NCBI RefSeq assembly: GCF_963924675.1
Contig: NC_089232.1
Location: 33,988,842 to 34,052,841, forward strand
Direction: 5' to 3'
Source: Phocoena phocoena
Lineage: Eukaryota > Chordata > Mammalia > Artiodactyla > Phocoenidae
Length of the DNA stretch: 64,000 nt
Below, piece after piece: positions 11,516-22,715 of the stretch. Under the pieces are notes generated by a model, which was given only the letters and a program-made list of their open reading frames with translations, had not been told where the DNA came from and ran no database searches. Both the position numbers and the translations under genes were made by a program. Position 1 is the stretch's first letter, and every line of letters begins with the position of its first letter.

Positions 11516-13420
11516 ACAACAAAAAAGTTCGAGAAAAGGAACTTCCCAGTTCAGCTCATTTCTCAGGAGATAAAACAAAAACATGGAAATGTAGTACCAT
11601 GCAAATACACTGGCAGATTGAGTTCCCCCAAGTAGAAGGCACAACTAGAATTTTGGCACCTTGATGAAGAATTACATGGAATACTGAGCAGGGACGGGCT
11701 GTGGCCATGTTATTAGACATAGACATGAGTGGTCCTACGATAATTCCAAATTGATGAACCAAACCTTTAATAAAGACAGTTTGGGGACATTTGGTTTGAG
11801 AGGGACTACTTAGGGTCGAGTGCCTTGGAATGTGTTTCTGATGGAGGCGGGGGAAAGATGTGTAACTTCACTAGAGAATGCAGGTTTATCGTCACCGGCT
11901 GCTGGAAAAATCTATAGGCGTCAAAAAGTAGTTTCTAGAAAGGTAACTGGTAAGTACATAGTTTTTCACTTTCCTATTAAATATTATAGCAATGTACCCT
12001 TTAAGTAGAAGATATTGCTTAAAATACCTTCATTCCCATCTAATTCAAGCCATCATTTTACAGGTAAGGACACTGAGGCCCTAAGAGGCTGGTGGATCTA
12101 GGGCAGGAAACGGGAGCTTTTCTCCTTGTCCTCCCATGTTACCATCCCCTGGTTCTCATGCATTAAAGCCATGTAGATTTATAAGAGCAAAAACGATTTA
12201 CGAATCCTGGGGAATGACAACGAGGAGAATTTTTTAAACATATGTTTAAATATTCTGTGCCCTTGATTTGATGGGAGATGTAAGAGAACACGGGAAAGTT
12301 GACCTATAGATCATTGGGATGATCCAGCTGAGCCAAATAAGACAGCTTTTCATTAGCTGGGTGCTTTGGAGTAGCTGGGATATTTTTATTCTGGTAATGG
12401 AGAGATAGATTTGGCCTCTGGGAACACTTCTTGGAAATTGTACTTTCTCCAGATGCTCAATTTGGGTGTGGGACAGATTGGCTTCAAGGCCAAAAGCAAC
12501 AAACATTACCACAATCCCACTGGTCAGAGAGCTGAGGATCTTCAAAGGTTTGGAGGCTTGCCACGAGACCCTTGGGTTTTTGTCATCCGTCTCAACAGCA
12601 ACCTTAAAATTCTTTGGACAAGCGATAGCCATCAAAGCTGATGGTCGATGGAGCCTGCGCAGGCAGGAGCGAGCCATGGCTGCTGAGCTCTGGTAGTTAA
12701 TGCCCCTCTCCAGACACTCACTCCATCAGGCTCCAAAACAGGCACTGAGCGAGGTTAGCCATTTACCTAATGGTTCCCTACCACTCAGTGGGAGGTAATA
12801 AAGTTCCTCGTGCCCCAGGCTGCCACACGTACTGGCAGAAACTGGCTGAACAGAAAATATCTGGGAGTATTTTTAAGTACACAATCTGGTCCTGATAAGT
12901 AGTTATCTCCATAAAGCCATCTAATATTAAATTTTATTGAATCTTTTCAAAAGCACACTTGGAAATCTCAAGTTTGGAAGTGATGGGGGCGGGATGAGTA
13001 AGCCAAGACATCAGAAATCTATTATATGGGCAAATATAATATCAACCTCAGTAGTAGATATGTATGAAGGTCCACACATTGGAAATATAGCTTGGAAAGT
13101 GTAGACAGTTCCTACCCACATCTGTATAGCAAGTGTGTGGGGAAACAGTCTATATGCAAGTCGGTGAGAAATAACCTCTATGTGCATCAGAATAGGCACT
13201 CACAAAACATGTCACTCTAGTGTCAGAAAATGTCAACAGATAATTGCTCTCTTTCTTGCCTGACTTTCATATGCATCACACCCTCCCTTACGGTATGTTG
13301 GCACTTGCCTTAATCTGGAAAAATCTGAATTCCAGAGTTTGTTGGAAAAGAAATGCTGTTTCACTAGTTTTAAGAATGTACTTATCTGTGTATTTCAGTA
13401 AACTCATCTGTATTTTGAAT
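11516..13420. other. No gene assigned; holds one unexplained minus-strand frame
   Basis: Unique-looking sequence. Apart from the 143-codon minus-strand frame annotated separately, nothing here suggests a gene. Confidence 0.5.
12246..12677 (-). other. Unassigned 143-codon open frame
   Basis: Uninterrupted frame starting with ATG in a good Kozak-like context (GCAGCCATGG). The product starts with a basic segment (MARSCLRRLH) and has one short hydrophobic stretch around residues 51-64. The second half contains another hydrophobic run (SCLIWLSWIIPMIY, about residues 110-123). I recognise no family, and see no splice context, poly-A tail or transposon match. Chance is the leading explanation. A decayed retrocopy is possible. 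Confidence 0.12.
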
Positions 13421-14850
13421 TTTTTTTAATTGAGGTAACACTGGTTTACATCATTATGTATATTTCATGTGGACAACATTATATTTTGACTTCTGTATAC
13501 ACTATAGTGTGCTCACCAATAGTTTAGTTTCCATCTGTCACCATACAGTGGAGCCCTTTAACCATTTTGCCTAACCCCTTAACCCCCCCTTCCCCTCTGG
13601 TAACCACTGCTCTGTTCTCTGTATCTATGCATTTGTTTTTGTTTGGTTCAATTTGTTCATTTATTTTTTTTTTAGATTCTACATATGAGTGAAATCATAC
13701 GATATTTGTCTTTCTCCATCTGACATTTCAATTAGCATAATACCCTCAAGGTCTATCATGCTATCACAAATGGCAAGATGTTATCCTTTTTTATGGCTGA
13801 GTAATATTCCATTATATATTCCATTCCATTACATAAACACACACACACATATATACATATATATACACCACTTCTTCTTTATCCATTTATCTGGGGATGG
13901 GCAAGATATAGACTGTTTCCATATCTTGGCTACAGTAAATAATGCAGCAATGAACATAGGGGTGCATAAATATCTTTTCAAATTAGTGCTTTTGTATTAC
14001 TTGGATAAATACCCAGAAGTGAAATAACTGGATCATATGGTAGTTCTAGTCTTCGTTTCTTTGAGGAAACTCCATACTGTTTTCCACAGCGGGTGCACCA
14101 ATTTTCATTCTTACCAACAATGTATGAGGGTTCCCTTCCCTCCACATCCTCCCCCAAATTTATCATTTCTTGTCTTTTTGATAATAGCCATTCTAATGGG
14201 CATGAGGTTATATCTCATTGTGGTTTCGACTTGCGTTTCCCAAATGATCAGTAATTTTGAACATCTTTTCATGTGCCTGTTGGCTATCTGCATGTCTTCT
14301 TTGGGAAAACGTCTATTCAGATCCTCTGCCCATTTTTAACTGGGTTATTCATCTTTTGTTGTTGAGTTGTATGAGTTTTTTATCCAGAAAGGGACAATAA
14401 CCCCTTTCTGGATATGTGCCTTGCAAATATCTTCTCCCATTTGGTAGGTTGTCCTTTTGTTTTATTGAGGGTTTTCTTTGTTGTGCAGAAACTTTTTAGT
14501 TTGATGCAGCCCCATTTGTTTATTTTTGCTTGCTTCCCTTGCCTGAGGAGACATATCCAGCAAGATATTGCTATGACTTATGTCAAAGAGTGTACTGACT
14601 TTATTTACTTCTAGCATTCTTGTGGTTTCAGTTCTTACCTTTAAGTCTTTAATCCATTTTGTGTTCAGTTTTGTATATGGTGTAAGAAAGTGGCCCAGCA
14701 TCATCCTTTTGCCTGTAGCTGTCCAGGACTTTTAAAATTTTTCCTTTTATTTCTTCATTGACCCAGTGGTTGTTCAGTAGCATATCCTTATAGTCTCCAC
14801 GTATTTGTGATGTTTCAAACTTTCTTCATGTAGTGATTTGTGGTTTTATA
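13421..14850 (-). mobile_element. L1 LINE 3' half with an extra ORF2 endonuclease-region piece
   Basis: On the minus strand, 14725 down to about 13990 is the ORF2 C-terminal region; a frame at 14462-14704 reads YTKLNTKWIKDLKVR, a hallmark of L1 ORF2p. 13990 to 13421 finishes ORF2 and the 3' UTR. The 3' end abuts a T-run at 13421-13427, which is the copy's poly-A. About 14730-14850 matches an earlier ORF2 section just after the endonuclease domain. The reverse transcriptase section in between is missing. The copy is inactive. Confidence 0.88.
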
Positions 14851-15734
14851 CCATTGTAATCAAAATTTAAAAATAAGTTGCTCATCCTTAAATATGGATT
14901 TATTTGAGGTTATTCCAGCCATTTTATAATCTAATTTAAATTCTTAATTTTCTTCTCATTGATATAAAATATAGGTCTCAGCCTATTTCTTAACCAAAGA
15001 TATATCAATTCCACTGAGATTTCTACTGTTTCCCTGTTTTCACTGCATTTCTAAATGTTTTTCATCTTTCTACTTGACTTACTTTTTTCTTTCTTTCCTT
15101 TTTTCTCTGTTTGTTATATTTTTTGAGGAACATCTTAAAATTGAACTGAGATGATTTAAATGAAGAATGTCAAAGCCAATTATGGATTGACTGGAAATGA
15201 CAATTGAAGATTTGATAGCTATGATATAATAGGACTTCTCCCTCACAAAGCGCATGCATTTTTTTCCAATTGTTCTCATTATGAAGATGGCACAACTTCT
15301 ATATAATTGACTTATTTTATAGGAGAGATGACGAGCTGAACCAAAGGACTAACTGCTTTCATCACTGTCAAGTCACCACATATATTCCCCTGAAAAGAGG
15401 GAAATAGCCCTACCGAATTGGTTTGAAGGAGAGATTAATAGGGAATTAGGGTTTGGTCTGGTCCGATGGCCAGTGTAGTAAATGCTGGGACCCAGCCTGC
15501 TGTAGTAGTGAATGCCCAACAAATGAAATGGTCGCATTACTACTCTTAGACTGTTCATTGAACTCCATACCTACCAGAAGCCGAGGGAGAAAAGACCACT
15601 GACTGCTAAAGATCACAAACTTTTAGCAAACATGCATGTGTACATGTGACCAAAACATTTTGGCCAATGAGTTCACCTAAAACAGAGCTCCTATTTCATG
15701 TACACAGAGTACATTTCATTCACTTCAAGGTTTG
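14851..15734. other. No gene recognised
   Basis: AT-rich sequence with a TTTC-rich patch near 15085-15110. No coding or RNA signal. Confidence 0.5.
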
Positions 15735-15815
15735 GAAAGAGTATGGGGCTGAGACCCAGAAGATCTGTGCCCAGACTGGCCCTGCTAATAGCTAGCTGTG
15801 TGACTCCTGGTTTGA
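15735..15815 (+). mobile_element. MIR SINE fragment
   Basis: MIR core: GGGGCTGAGACCCAGA, a CTGCTAATAGCTAGCTGTGT segment and GACTCCTGG. Only the central part survives. Confidence 0.65.
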
Positions 15816-16953
15816 TAGCATCTACATCTCCAGGAGTTGCATCCATGGCACAAGTATTGGGAGAGGGAAGGCATTAGAGCCTGGGAGGTAGAAACTTTGA
15901 TTTCCCTTTTCGGTTGTTGGTCTGTCAGAAAAAGATGTTCATCATCCTGAACCCTCCCCTGTGCCTCCCTTTTTCTCAGTTTCACCTCTCCCCCCAAATC
16001 TTTCCTTTGCTGTCCATAAACACAGAATTCTAAAGTGATAGGCTTTCAGAATATATCACACTAATACATCATCAACATTGTCATTATGATGTATTAACAC
16101 AATGCATCATCATAGACCTGTCAGAGTCGTGATTTATGACTCAAAAATGTGTTGTAGTGTAGCAAGGCATCGGGGACCCAACTGACTGAATACTTGTTTA
16201 TTTTTACACTTAAGGGCTTTGAAAGTAAGTTTCACACTACTTCTTCTCAAAGAAGAATTAGGGGAAGACTTTGAAAGGAGGACTCCATTTCAAAACACTG
16301 TAGGGGCCGTGGGTCACACTTAAGATATAAGGGTTTATGTTTTCCTATACCATTTTAAGTTCAGAATCAAACTTCCACACGTCAAGTCATTTGGCTCCCG
16401 CTGAAGAAATCTAGCCTTTTCCATGCCTTTCCACTCCTCTATTTAGAACTCCCTTAATAGTAAAGTGTGAGAGGTGTGGTAGGAAAGGTATACATTAGAG
16501 GCTTTCTTTTACTGCCAAAAGTAATAAGGATAGTGTTATATTTTATGAGAGTAATAAATGTGATTATGCAGGGAAAATCTGCTTGTGAGGTAGCTGGGTG
16601 CTGGCATTACACATTTTCTTTCTGGGCGTTAAGTTCTTTCATAATGTCCTTGTCAAAGTATTAAGCACATACTGCATGAAGAGCATTGAGCATGGTGCCA
16701 AGAGAAAGGCAGAAGAGGTGGAGCCATTGCAGAGAAAGAAAGAAAGAAGGGAATTAAAGCCAGCTAAGAAGAAATATTGTATGATTTGAATTAGAATAAC
16801 CCCTTGGAAATGACTGAGATGGAAGAAGATTCATCAGGAAAGCCTTCTGGAAAAGATGAGTCATGGGGCAAACTTGGAAGGACGGACGCTGGGGAAGAGA
16901 CGAGAGGAATGTCTGATTGTCCCCAACTCTAGGATAACAGTTCTTTCCAGAAT
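15816..16953. other. No gene recognised
   Basis: Unique-looking sequence. A GAAA-rich patch lies near 16732-16750. Frames are at most 76 codons and look random. Confidence 0.5.
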
Positions 16954-17080
16954 ACAGTCATTCCTTGGCATCTGCCATGGATTGGTTCCAAGACCCCTGC
17001 AGATACCCAAATCCGTGGATGCTCAAGTCCCCTACATAAAATGGTGGCGTACAGTCAGCCATTGGAATTGGCATCTCTAC
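16954..17080 (+). mobile_element. Tigger/MER2-type DNA transposon fragment
   Basis: ACAGTCATTCCTTGGCATCT at the left end, then GGTTCCAAGACCCC, ATCCGTGGATGCTCAAGTCC and a TACATAAAATGG block follow the order of a pogo/Tigger-related non-autonomous element. Only one end is present. Confidence 0.7.
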
Positions 17081-18049
17081 CCTTGACCCCCACTTGCTCC
17101 CTAGAGCCTGGTTTCTTAAGAACTAAAGGCATATTAAATCTGCAGTCTGCGAACTTGGATTGACTCAGGTCCTCTCAGCCTCCTCTGCATAGCCCACCTC
17201 CACCCTTCAATTTGTCTAGACAGCAGCATTATCACTTTCACAAATGGCAAAATCTGCAATCATCAAAAATGTAGAAAGTGCCTTTGGCCAAATGTTATTA
17301 TCGGATCCAAGGACCTAGGGCACAGCCCCAAACTTGAAAGATCAGAGTAAATGTCACCTTAAGGATATCTGTACACTATGACACACTTTTTCTTATTGCA
17401 AAAAAAAAAAAAATGCTTAGTGTAATTACAGCCAGGCCTGGTTTGTCCAGGCTTATTCATTCCATGTCTGGGGAGCCGGAAATGTAACTAGCAAAGAATT
17501 CACCAACAGGAGAGGCAGGGAATTTGCCAAGAGTTTGTTAATCTAAGGGTTTATTTTTTTATCCAAATGTAAAGGGAGTTTGCAAACTGGTTCAGATTAA
17601 CCTGGTAAGTTGTATATTTTATTAACTTTAAAACATTTTTTAAAACCCTTTTCACATTAAAAAAAAGTACTTAGAGTTAGACAGGGCTGGTGAGGGTGAA
17701 GGAAGGTTGTCTGCTTAATAAAGTTATAAGGAGAGATGCGTCAGCAGCTTCATTTCCACTTTCTGGTTTCAGCCAGAAACAGCTGCAAAATGTCTCTTCT
17801 AACTCAAGCCTTTTTATGATTTTTACTAACTTCTTCTTCAAAAATGTCTTTTATTGATTTTCTAAGGAATCTTGCCACCGTGGAGAGAAGAAAGAACATA
17901 TGTGAACATTTTATGCCTCATTCACCATCACAGGTGAATCAAAATCTTCAAGATAATTTGGTTATTGGCTTCAGGTATTTCTGTTGACTTTTTATATTTT
18001 CCAGAAAAGCAAAATTACCCAGTTTTCCCATGTATCCGACATTCTAATC
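17081..18049. other. No gene recognised
   Basis: Contains an A-run at 17400-17413 and unique-looking sequence afterwards. No coding frame or RNA gene is seen. Confidence 0.5.
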
Positions 18050-18627
18050 ACTGAAATGGCTGCCATGATTGAAATTCATCATTGGAGCCCTACTGTCCCC
18101 AAGATAACATCTAAGCTCCTGGGCATGGATTCAAATATCTTCATGAACTAGTCTTTCTTTACTTCTCTACCTGTATCCTCCATTATTTCCATGCCTTAAA
18201 TTCTAAATTCTTGCCGTAATGAACTATCGACTATTTCATACTTTGTCAGCCTCTCCCTTGTCTCCAAGCCTTGCTCGGGCTGTTCCCTCCATCCTTCTTG
18301 CTGCAGCTTCCTCACATTTTGTCTGGCTCACTCCTCATCCTCTAGGTCTCAACTTGGGCATCATCTCTCCCAGGATGCCTTCCTCATCACCTTAAGACAA
18401 GGGGCAGCTGCCCCATCTGTGTGCTGTCATGTCAAAGCTTGCCAGGATGACTGATTTTTCCACAGTACTTAACACGCTGTCGTGGAATCAGCATACTTGT
18501 ACTTGTGTCCCTGACCACACAACTGGCCCTTCAGATGTATCTGAATCTCAGTTATATCTCCCAGAATTTAACATGGTGCCTGGAATATTCATCCCTCGTA
18601 TAAATATTTGTTGAATAAACGAGCACA
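18050..18627 (+). mobile_element. L2 LINE fragment
   Basis: L2 3' region in order: CTAAGCTCCTGGGCATGG near 18111, cytosine-rich middle, CTCAACTTGGGCATCATC, CAGGATGCCTTCCTC near 18372, then ATGGTGCCTGGAATATTCAT and the terminal ATAAATATTTGTTGAATAAA (18600-18619). Confidence 0.78.
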
Positions 18628-19689
18628 AATAAATAAATATAATATGTATATCGATTCCATGTCCTGCTGCAAACCTTGCATTAATTTACATGACTTCTTA
18701 AGTATATTAAATTATTTTAAACCCTTTACACATTAACAAGATCCCTTATCTTCACCCCAGCACAAAGCTTTAGACATAGCAAGTGCTCAATCAGTATTAA
18801 ACAATTGACTAATGAATAGAAGCTCTTTGTGCCCAAAGGAATAATTGACATCTTTGTTATGCAAAACCAGGGACCATGCCTAGCCTAGTACCCCATGTTG
18901 CTGCTGTTTGTATCATGTTGGAATTCTTGATTACTGAAACACTAAAATTCTTTTTTTTTTTCTTTTTTCTTTCAGTTAAGCCAACTTAGACATAGGCTCC
19001 TTGGGCATTTACCATCTTGATCAAAAATTGGTTCATCATAAGGAAGACTTTGGTCTAGTGCAGTGTATATTTTAAGAGACCCCAGGAAAAGGCACAGTTA
19101 TCCCTTTATTGACCCTCTTAAACTCACTGGCTTTAAATGTCTAATGAGTGTTTTACCATTTGAGTTTAGGGCTTTGATCTCCATAAAAATGTTGATGGCC
19201 CCTGGCAGAGAGGTTCTTAGTCTGCTTAACCACCAAGACTCTGACATTGGCAACAACACTCTAACCTCTCTTGAATGATCTTAGATGGATTCGTATCTCG
19301 ATTAAGATCCTTTGAAGGCTAGACAATTAATCCAGTAGCTGGCAGTGTCTGCAAAGCCACGACCTCATAAAACCATCTGGCCGAGAGCAGAGTCTAAAGA
19401 AATGGACAGGGGGAGGATTCTGGGAGAATGCTGGTATGATTGCCCTGACCAAGTGTGGTGCTGTTAAAGCCCATGAGCATCTACTGAGCAGTCTGGGGAT
19501 ACTGATGTCTAGAGTAGAGTCAGATCTTGAAGGGTGAAGAAAAAAAGAAGGGAGAGGAGAATCAAACACAAGCTACACAAACTTTACAGATTTTCCCTCT
19601 AACTATGCCTCAACCAGAGGTGGCATTTGGGAAACACAGCCATGTTAACCCTGGTAACCATAACTACCTTCAGCTAACATAAGGGTATC
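18628..19689. other. No gene recognised
   Basis: A short L2/MIR-like tail (AAGTGCTCAATCAGTATTAA) lies near 18780. A 26-base pyrimidine run at 18951-18976 ends in CAG and resembles a splice acceptor, but no coding sequence follows it. Confidence 0.45.
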
Positions 19690-19890
19690 TTAGTAGCTCA
19701 GTGGAACGAGTGGAGACATTTGAATCAGAAAGATTCAGGCTCCCTTTTGTAGTTAGGTGATCTTGGACAGGTCATCTCAAGGCTCAGTTTCTTCGTCCAT
19801 AAATAAGAATTACAGTGCTTATGCCGTAAGCCATTCTTAGGATTAGAGGTAATACATGCCCGGAAAACAGTGGGTGTTTAGTAATTTTCC
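19690..19890 (+). mobile_element. MIR SINE
   Basis: MIR core with TGAATCAGAAAGATTCAGGC, TTAGGTGATCTTGGACAGGT, CTCAGTTTCTTCGTCCATAA and a degraded AACAGTGGGTGTTTAGTAAT tail. Confidence 0.75.
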
Positions 19891-20520
19891 TTCCCCTTCA
19901 ACAGGATTGCAATGCCTTTTCAGTTTGGCATTTAATTCTGAGTTATCATCACCTTTGGCCAATAGAATGCTTTTAGAGCCTTTTTATATAACAGCAGAGG
20001 AGAAACAGGGAATATCCATAATTGAAACCTCTTTGATTTAGAGGTGCCTGTTGCCAACACTATAAAGTGAGTTCCATGTTTCTCATGTCCAAGCCATAGG
20101 GGAAAAAAACGGTGAAAATTCAGCCAATTAGTTGTAAGTTCCCTCTATCTCCAAATATCCAGGTATTTAGCCATGTGGGAGAAACAGTATATGACTTGAT
20201 GACTTTTTCATTTGTCATCCATACGGCTTGGCCATTTAGAGGAAGAGTAATCAGTATAGATACCTATGTAATTTTGAGTCTTCAGGTTTTCTCATCAATC
20301 TAGATCATGGGCCAAATTATTAACTCCCTCTTTCTCCCTCAGGAAGTACAAGCATATGTGTTTGTTAATACCCTAATGAGTCTTTTTGTTCTATTTCAGA
20401 GCAAGGTTCTTTAACAAGAAGGTTTTAAATAAATTTAGATTTTGTTAAGCTGCAATTAATCTATTTTGCCAACTTCAGTTGGACTATTTTAAAATTCTCT
20501 GAGTGATAATATTTTTCATG

Positions 20521-20570
20521 AATATCACTGTTTTTTATATCACTGTTTTAATATCACTGTTTTCTTATAC
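20521..20570. repeat. Three imperfect copies of a ~15-bp unit
   Basis: The unit ATATCACTGTTTT occurs three times in a row with small spacing differences. It is unrelated to the neighbouring SINE. Confidence 0.85.
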
Positions 20571-20664
20571 TTTCTCAGCACTTTTGAGATGTCTCCTGCC
20601 AAATCACATGTAGAGTTGCCAACAGTTAAACAGGTTTTTTTAAGAGATGAGTCAGAGAAAAATT

Positions 20665-20882
20665 AATCAAAGATTTTTTTTTTTTCGGGCCTCTCACTGT
20701 TGTGGCCTCTCCCATTGCGGAGCACAGGCTCCGGACAAGCAGGCTCAGCGGCCATGGCTCACGAGCCCAGCCGCTCCGCGGCACGTGGGATCTTCCCGGG
20801 CCGGGGCACGAACCCGTGTCCCCTGCATCGGCAGGCGGACTCTCAACCACTGCGCCACCAGGGAAGCCCAATCAAAGATTTT
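20665..20882 (-). mobile_element. CHR-type tRNA-derived SINE with 13-bp target-site duplication
   Basis: Reverse-complement SINE at 20678-20869: T-run at 20678-20685 (its A tail), and the GGGCTTCCCTGGTGGCGCAG head at the right end. RNA polymerase III box A lies within TGGCGCAGTGGTTGAGAG and box B within GGGTTCGTGCC. The duplication AATCAAAGATTTT flanks it at 20665-20677 and 20870-20882 without mismatch, so this insertion is fairly young. CHR SINEs are known from Cetacea and Hippopotamidae. The overlapping frames on both strands are SINE sequence, not genes. Confidence 0.95.
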
Positions 20883-20889
20883 GAGAGAT

Positions 20890-21000
20890 GAAGGAACCTC
20901 AGGTTTTCTAGCCCAATCCTTCATTTTACAGATGAAGTTGAGACACGGAAGGGGTGAAATGATTTGCCCAAGGTCACACAAATAAAATATGACAAAACGG
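20890..21000 (-). mobile_element. MIR SINE fragment
   Basis: Reversed MIR core: TTCATTTTACAGATGAAGTT, GAGACACGG and GATTTGCCCAAGGTCACACA. It lies next to the CHR insertion. Confidence 0.7.
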
Positions 21001-21189
21001 AGATAAAAATCAGCCTTTCCAGTTCAGTTTCCTTCTTCCTAAAAAAGAATCAAAATTCTGAAAAGTTCGAAAGAGGCAGTAGCTAGCACAGTCATGACAA
21101 GCTACTGAAGGAAACCGGGACATGGGCTGCACCAAGGAACTGTCGACAGCAGTTTCAAAGAATATAGGGAAGTTGTTCATTAATAAGTA

Positions 21190-21678
21190 ATGGTACATGC
21201 ACGTCAGTGTTCAGAGCAGCACCATTCACAACAGCCAAGACATGGAAGCAACCTAAATGTCCATCGACAGATGAATGGATAAAGAAGATGTGGTGTATGT
21301 ATACAATGGAATATTACTCAGCCATAAGAAGGATGAAATAATGTCATTTGCAGCAACGTGGATGGACCTAGAGATTATCATACTAAGTGAAGTAAGTCAC
21401 ACAGAGAAGACAAATGTCATGTGATACCACTTATATGTGGAATCTAAAAAGTGATACAAATGAACTTATTTATAAAACAGAAACAGACTCACAGACATGA
21501 AAATCAAACTTATGGCTACCAAAGTGGAAAGGGTGTGGGAGATAAATTAGGAGTTTGGGATTAGCAGATACAAACTACTATATATAAAACAGATAAACAA
21601 TAAGGGTCCTACTGCATAGCACAGGAACTATATCCAATATCTTATAACAAACTGTAATGAAAAGAATCTGAAAAAGAA

Positions 21679-21724
<46 letters not shown>

Positions 21725-21812
21725 GATATAGATATATCTGAATCACTTTGCTGTACACCAGAAACTAACACTACATTGTAAATCGACTATACTTCAATTT
21801 TAAAAAACCAAT
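21190..21812 (+). mobile_element. 5'-truncated L1, ORF2 end and 3' UTR
   Basis: It starts in late ORF2 (CAACAGCCAAGACATGGAAG near 21230). GGATGGACCTAGAGATTATC follows near 21360, then the 3' UTR with GGGTCCTACTGCATAGCACA near 21603, and it ends at TATACTTCAATTTTAAAAAA. It is the same type as 10905-11515 and appears slightly less decayed. Confidence 0.9.
21681..21740. repeat. Compound microsatellite (GT)n(TA)n(GATA)n
   Basis: About 13 GT units at 21681-21706, followed by about eight TA units and then GATATA. It sits where this L1 3' UTR class usually carries a TA/TG stretch, so it probably expanded in place. Confidence 0.95.
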
Positions 21813-21929
21813 GAATTTTAAAATCCGTAAGATTAAAGTTGGGAAAATATTTTTCTTTAAGTAATGGTGAGCTAAAGAAAAGGAGCACATATGACAATTC
21901 TAGAATTCTTACTATATTTTACACTAATA

Positions 21930-22154
21930 CAGTGGTTCACAGTTAGGGATGATTTTGTCCCCTAAGGGATATTTGTCATTGTCTTGAGAAATTTTTGGTT
22001 GTCACAGTTTGGGTGTATGTCAGGGGAATGCTCCTAGCGTCTAGTGAGTGGAAACCAAGGATGCTGTTAAAGATTCTACAGTGCGCAGGATCGAACCCTG
22101 CAACAAATAATAATCTGCCCAAAATGTCCATGGTAACAAGGTTGAGAACCCCTG
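21930..22154 (+). mobile_element. MER5A (hAT-Charlie non-autonomous DNA transposon)
   Basis: It begins CAGTGGTTCACAGTTAGGGA and contains TTTTTGGTTGTCACAGTTTG and AGGATGCTGTTAAAGATTCT. It ends GAGAACCCCTG, the inverted counterpart of the left end. Flanking octamers CACTAATA and GGCTAATA match at 6 of 8 bases, consistent with the 8-bp hAT target duplication. It is near full length for MER5A. Confidence 0.85.
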
Positions 22155-22599
22155 GGCTAATAATCCTCAACTTTATCAGAACCAACATCTACTTCTTATA
22201 ACCACCTTTACTATCCTGAAATGAAATCCATAGGAATTATCTGCAGCCTCGACTAAATATAAAGGAGAAATAAAAGTATAATAGTTTATACGAAAATTAT
22301 CTACAGTTCAGCTTGTAAAACTCAGAGACAAGTACACGGGAAGGTGCTTGTACCTATTCATTGAATCATCACTAAGGATGCAACCTATGGAGGGCTGCTG
22401 GTGCACGTACCACAAATGATTTTGCTGCCAATGACATGACTTTCTGAAATGGTGAACAAATCTTAATAAAGCTTTGAACAAAATATGATAAAGTCTCTCA
22501 CTAATTTTCGTGTCAGTATATGTTAAAACCATGAAAAGATACTTTGTGCTTATATGTAAAACAGACTAGGTGCCTAGTGGGATGTCCGGCAGTCCTGCA

Positions 22600-22715
22600 G
22601 ATCATGGGCAAGTGCTTATTTTACAGGACTCTCTAGCACATCACAGGGCATGTAGCATCCCTGACCCCCATCCAATAACTGCCAACAGCACATGCCAAAT
22701 ATTTTAACAATCTAA
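22600..22715 (-). mobile_element. MER5-like hAT fragment
   Basis: On the minus strand it reads in MER5 order: a CTGTTGGCAGTTATTGGATG block, GTCAGGGATGCTACATGCC, then AGAGTCCTGTAAAATAA. The ends are lost. Confidence 0.6.

Noticed and set aside
14462..14704. 80-codon minus-strand frame with clear protein similarity
   Set aside because: It is a short surviving piece of L1 ORF2p (YTKLNTKWIKDLKVR) in a dead, rearranged L1, so it was recorded under the L1.
18951..18976. Long polypyrimidine run ending in CAG, resembling a splice acceptor
   Set aside because: No donor or coding sequence follows at a plausible exon distance, and such runs are common in introns and intergenic DNA.
20647..20985. Frames of 60-112 codons on both strands with Arg/Pro-rich products, also seen at 24036-24298
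   Set aside because: They are translations of the CHR SINE, which explains why near-identical peptides appear at both places.
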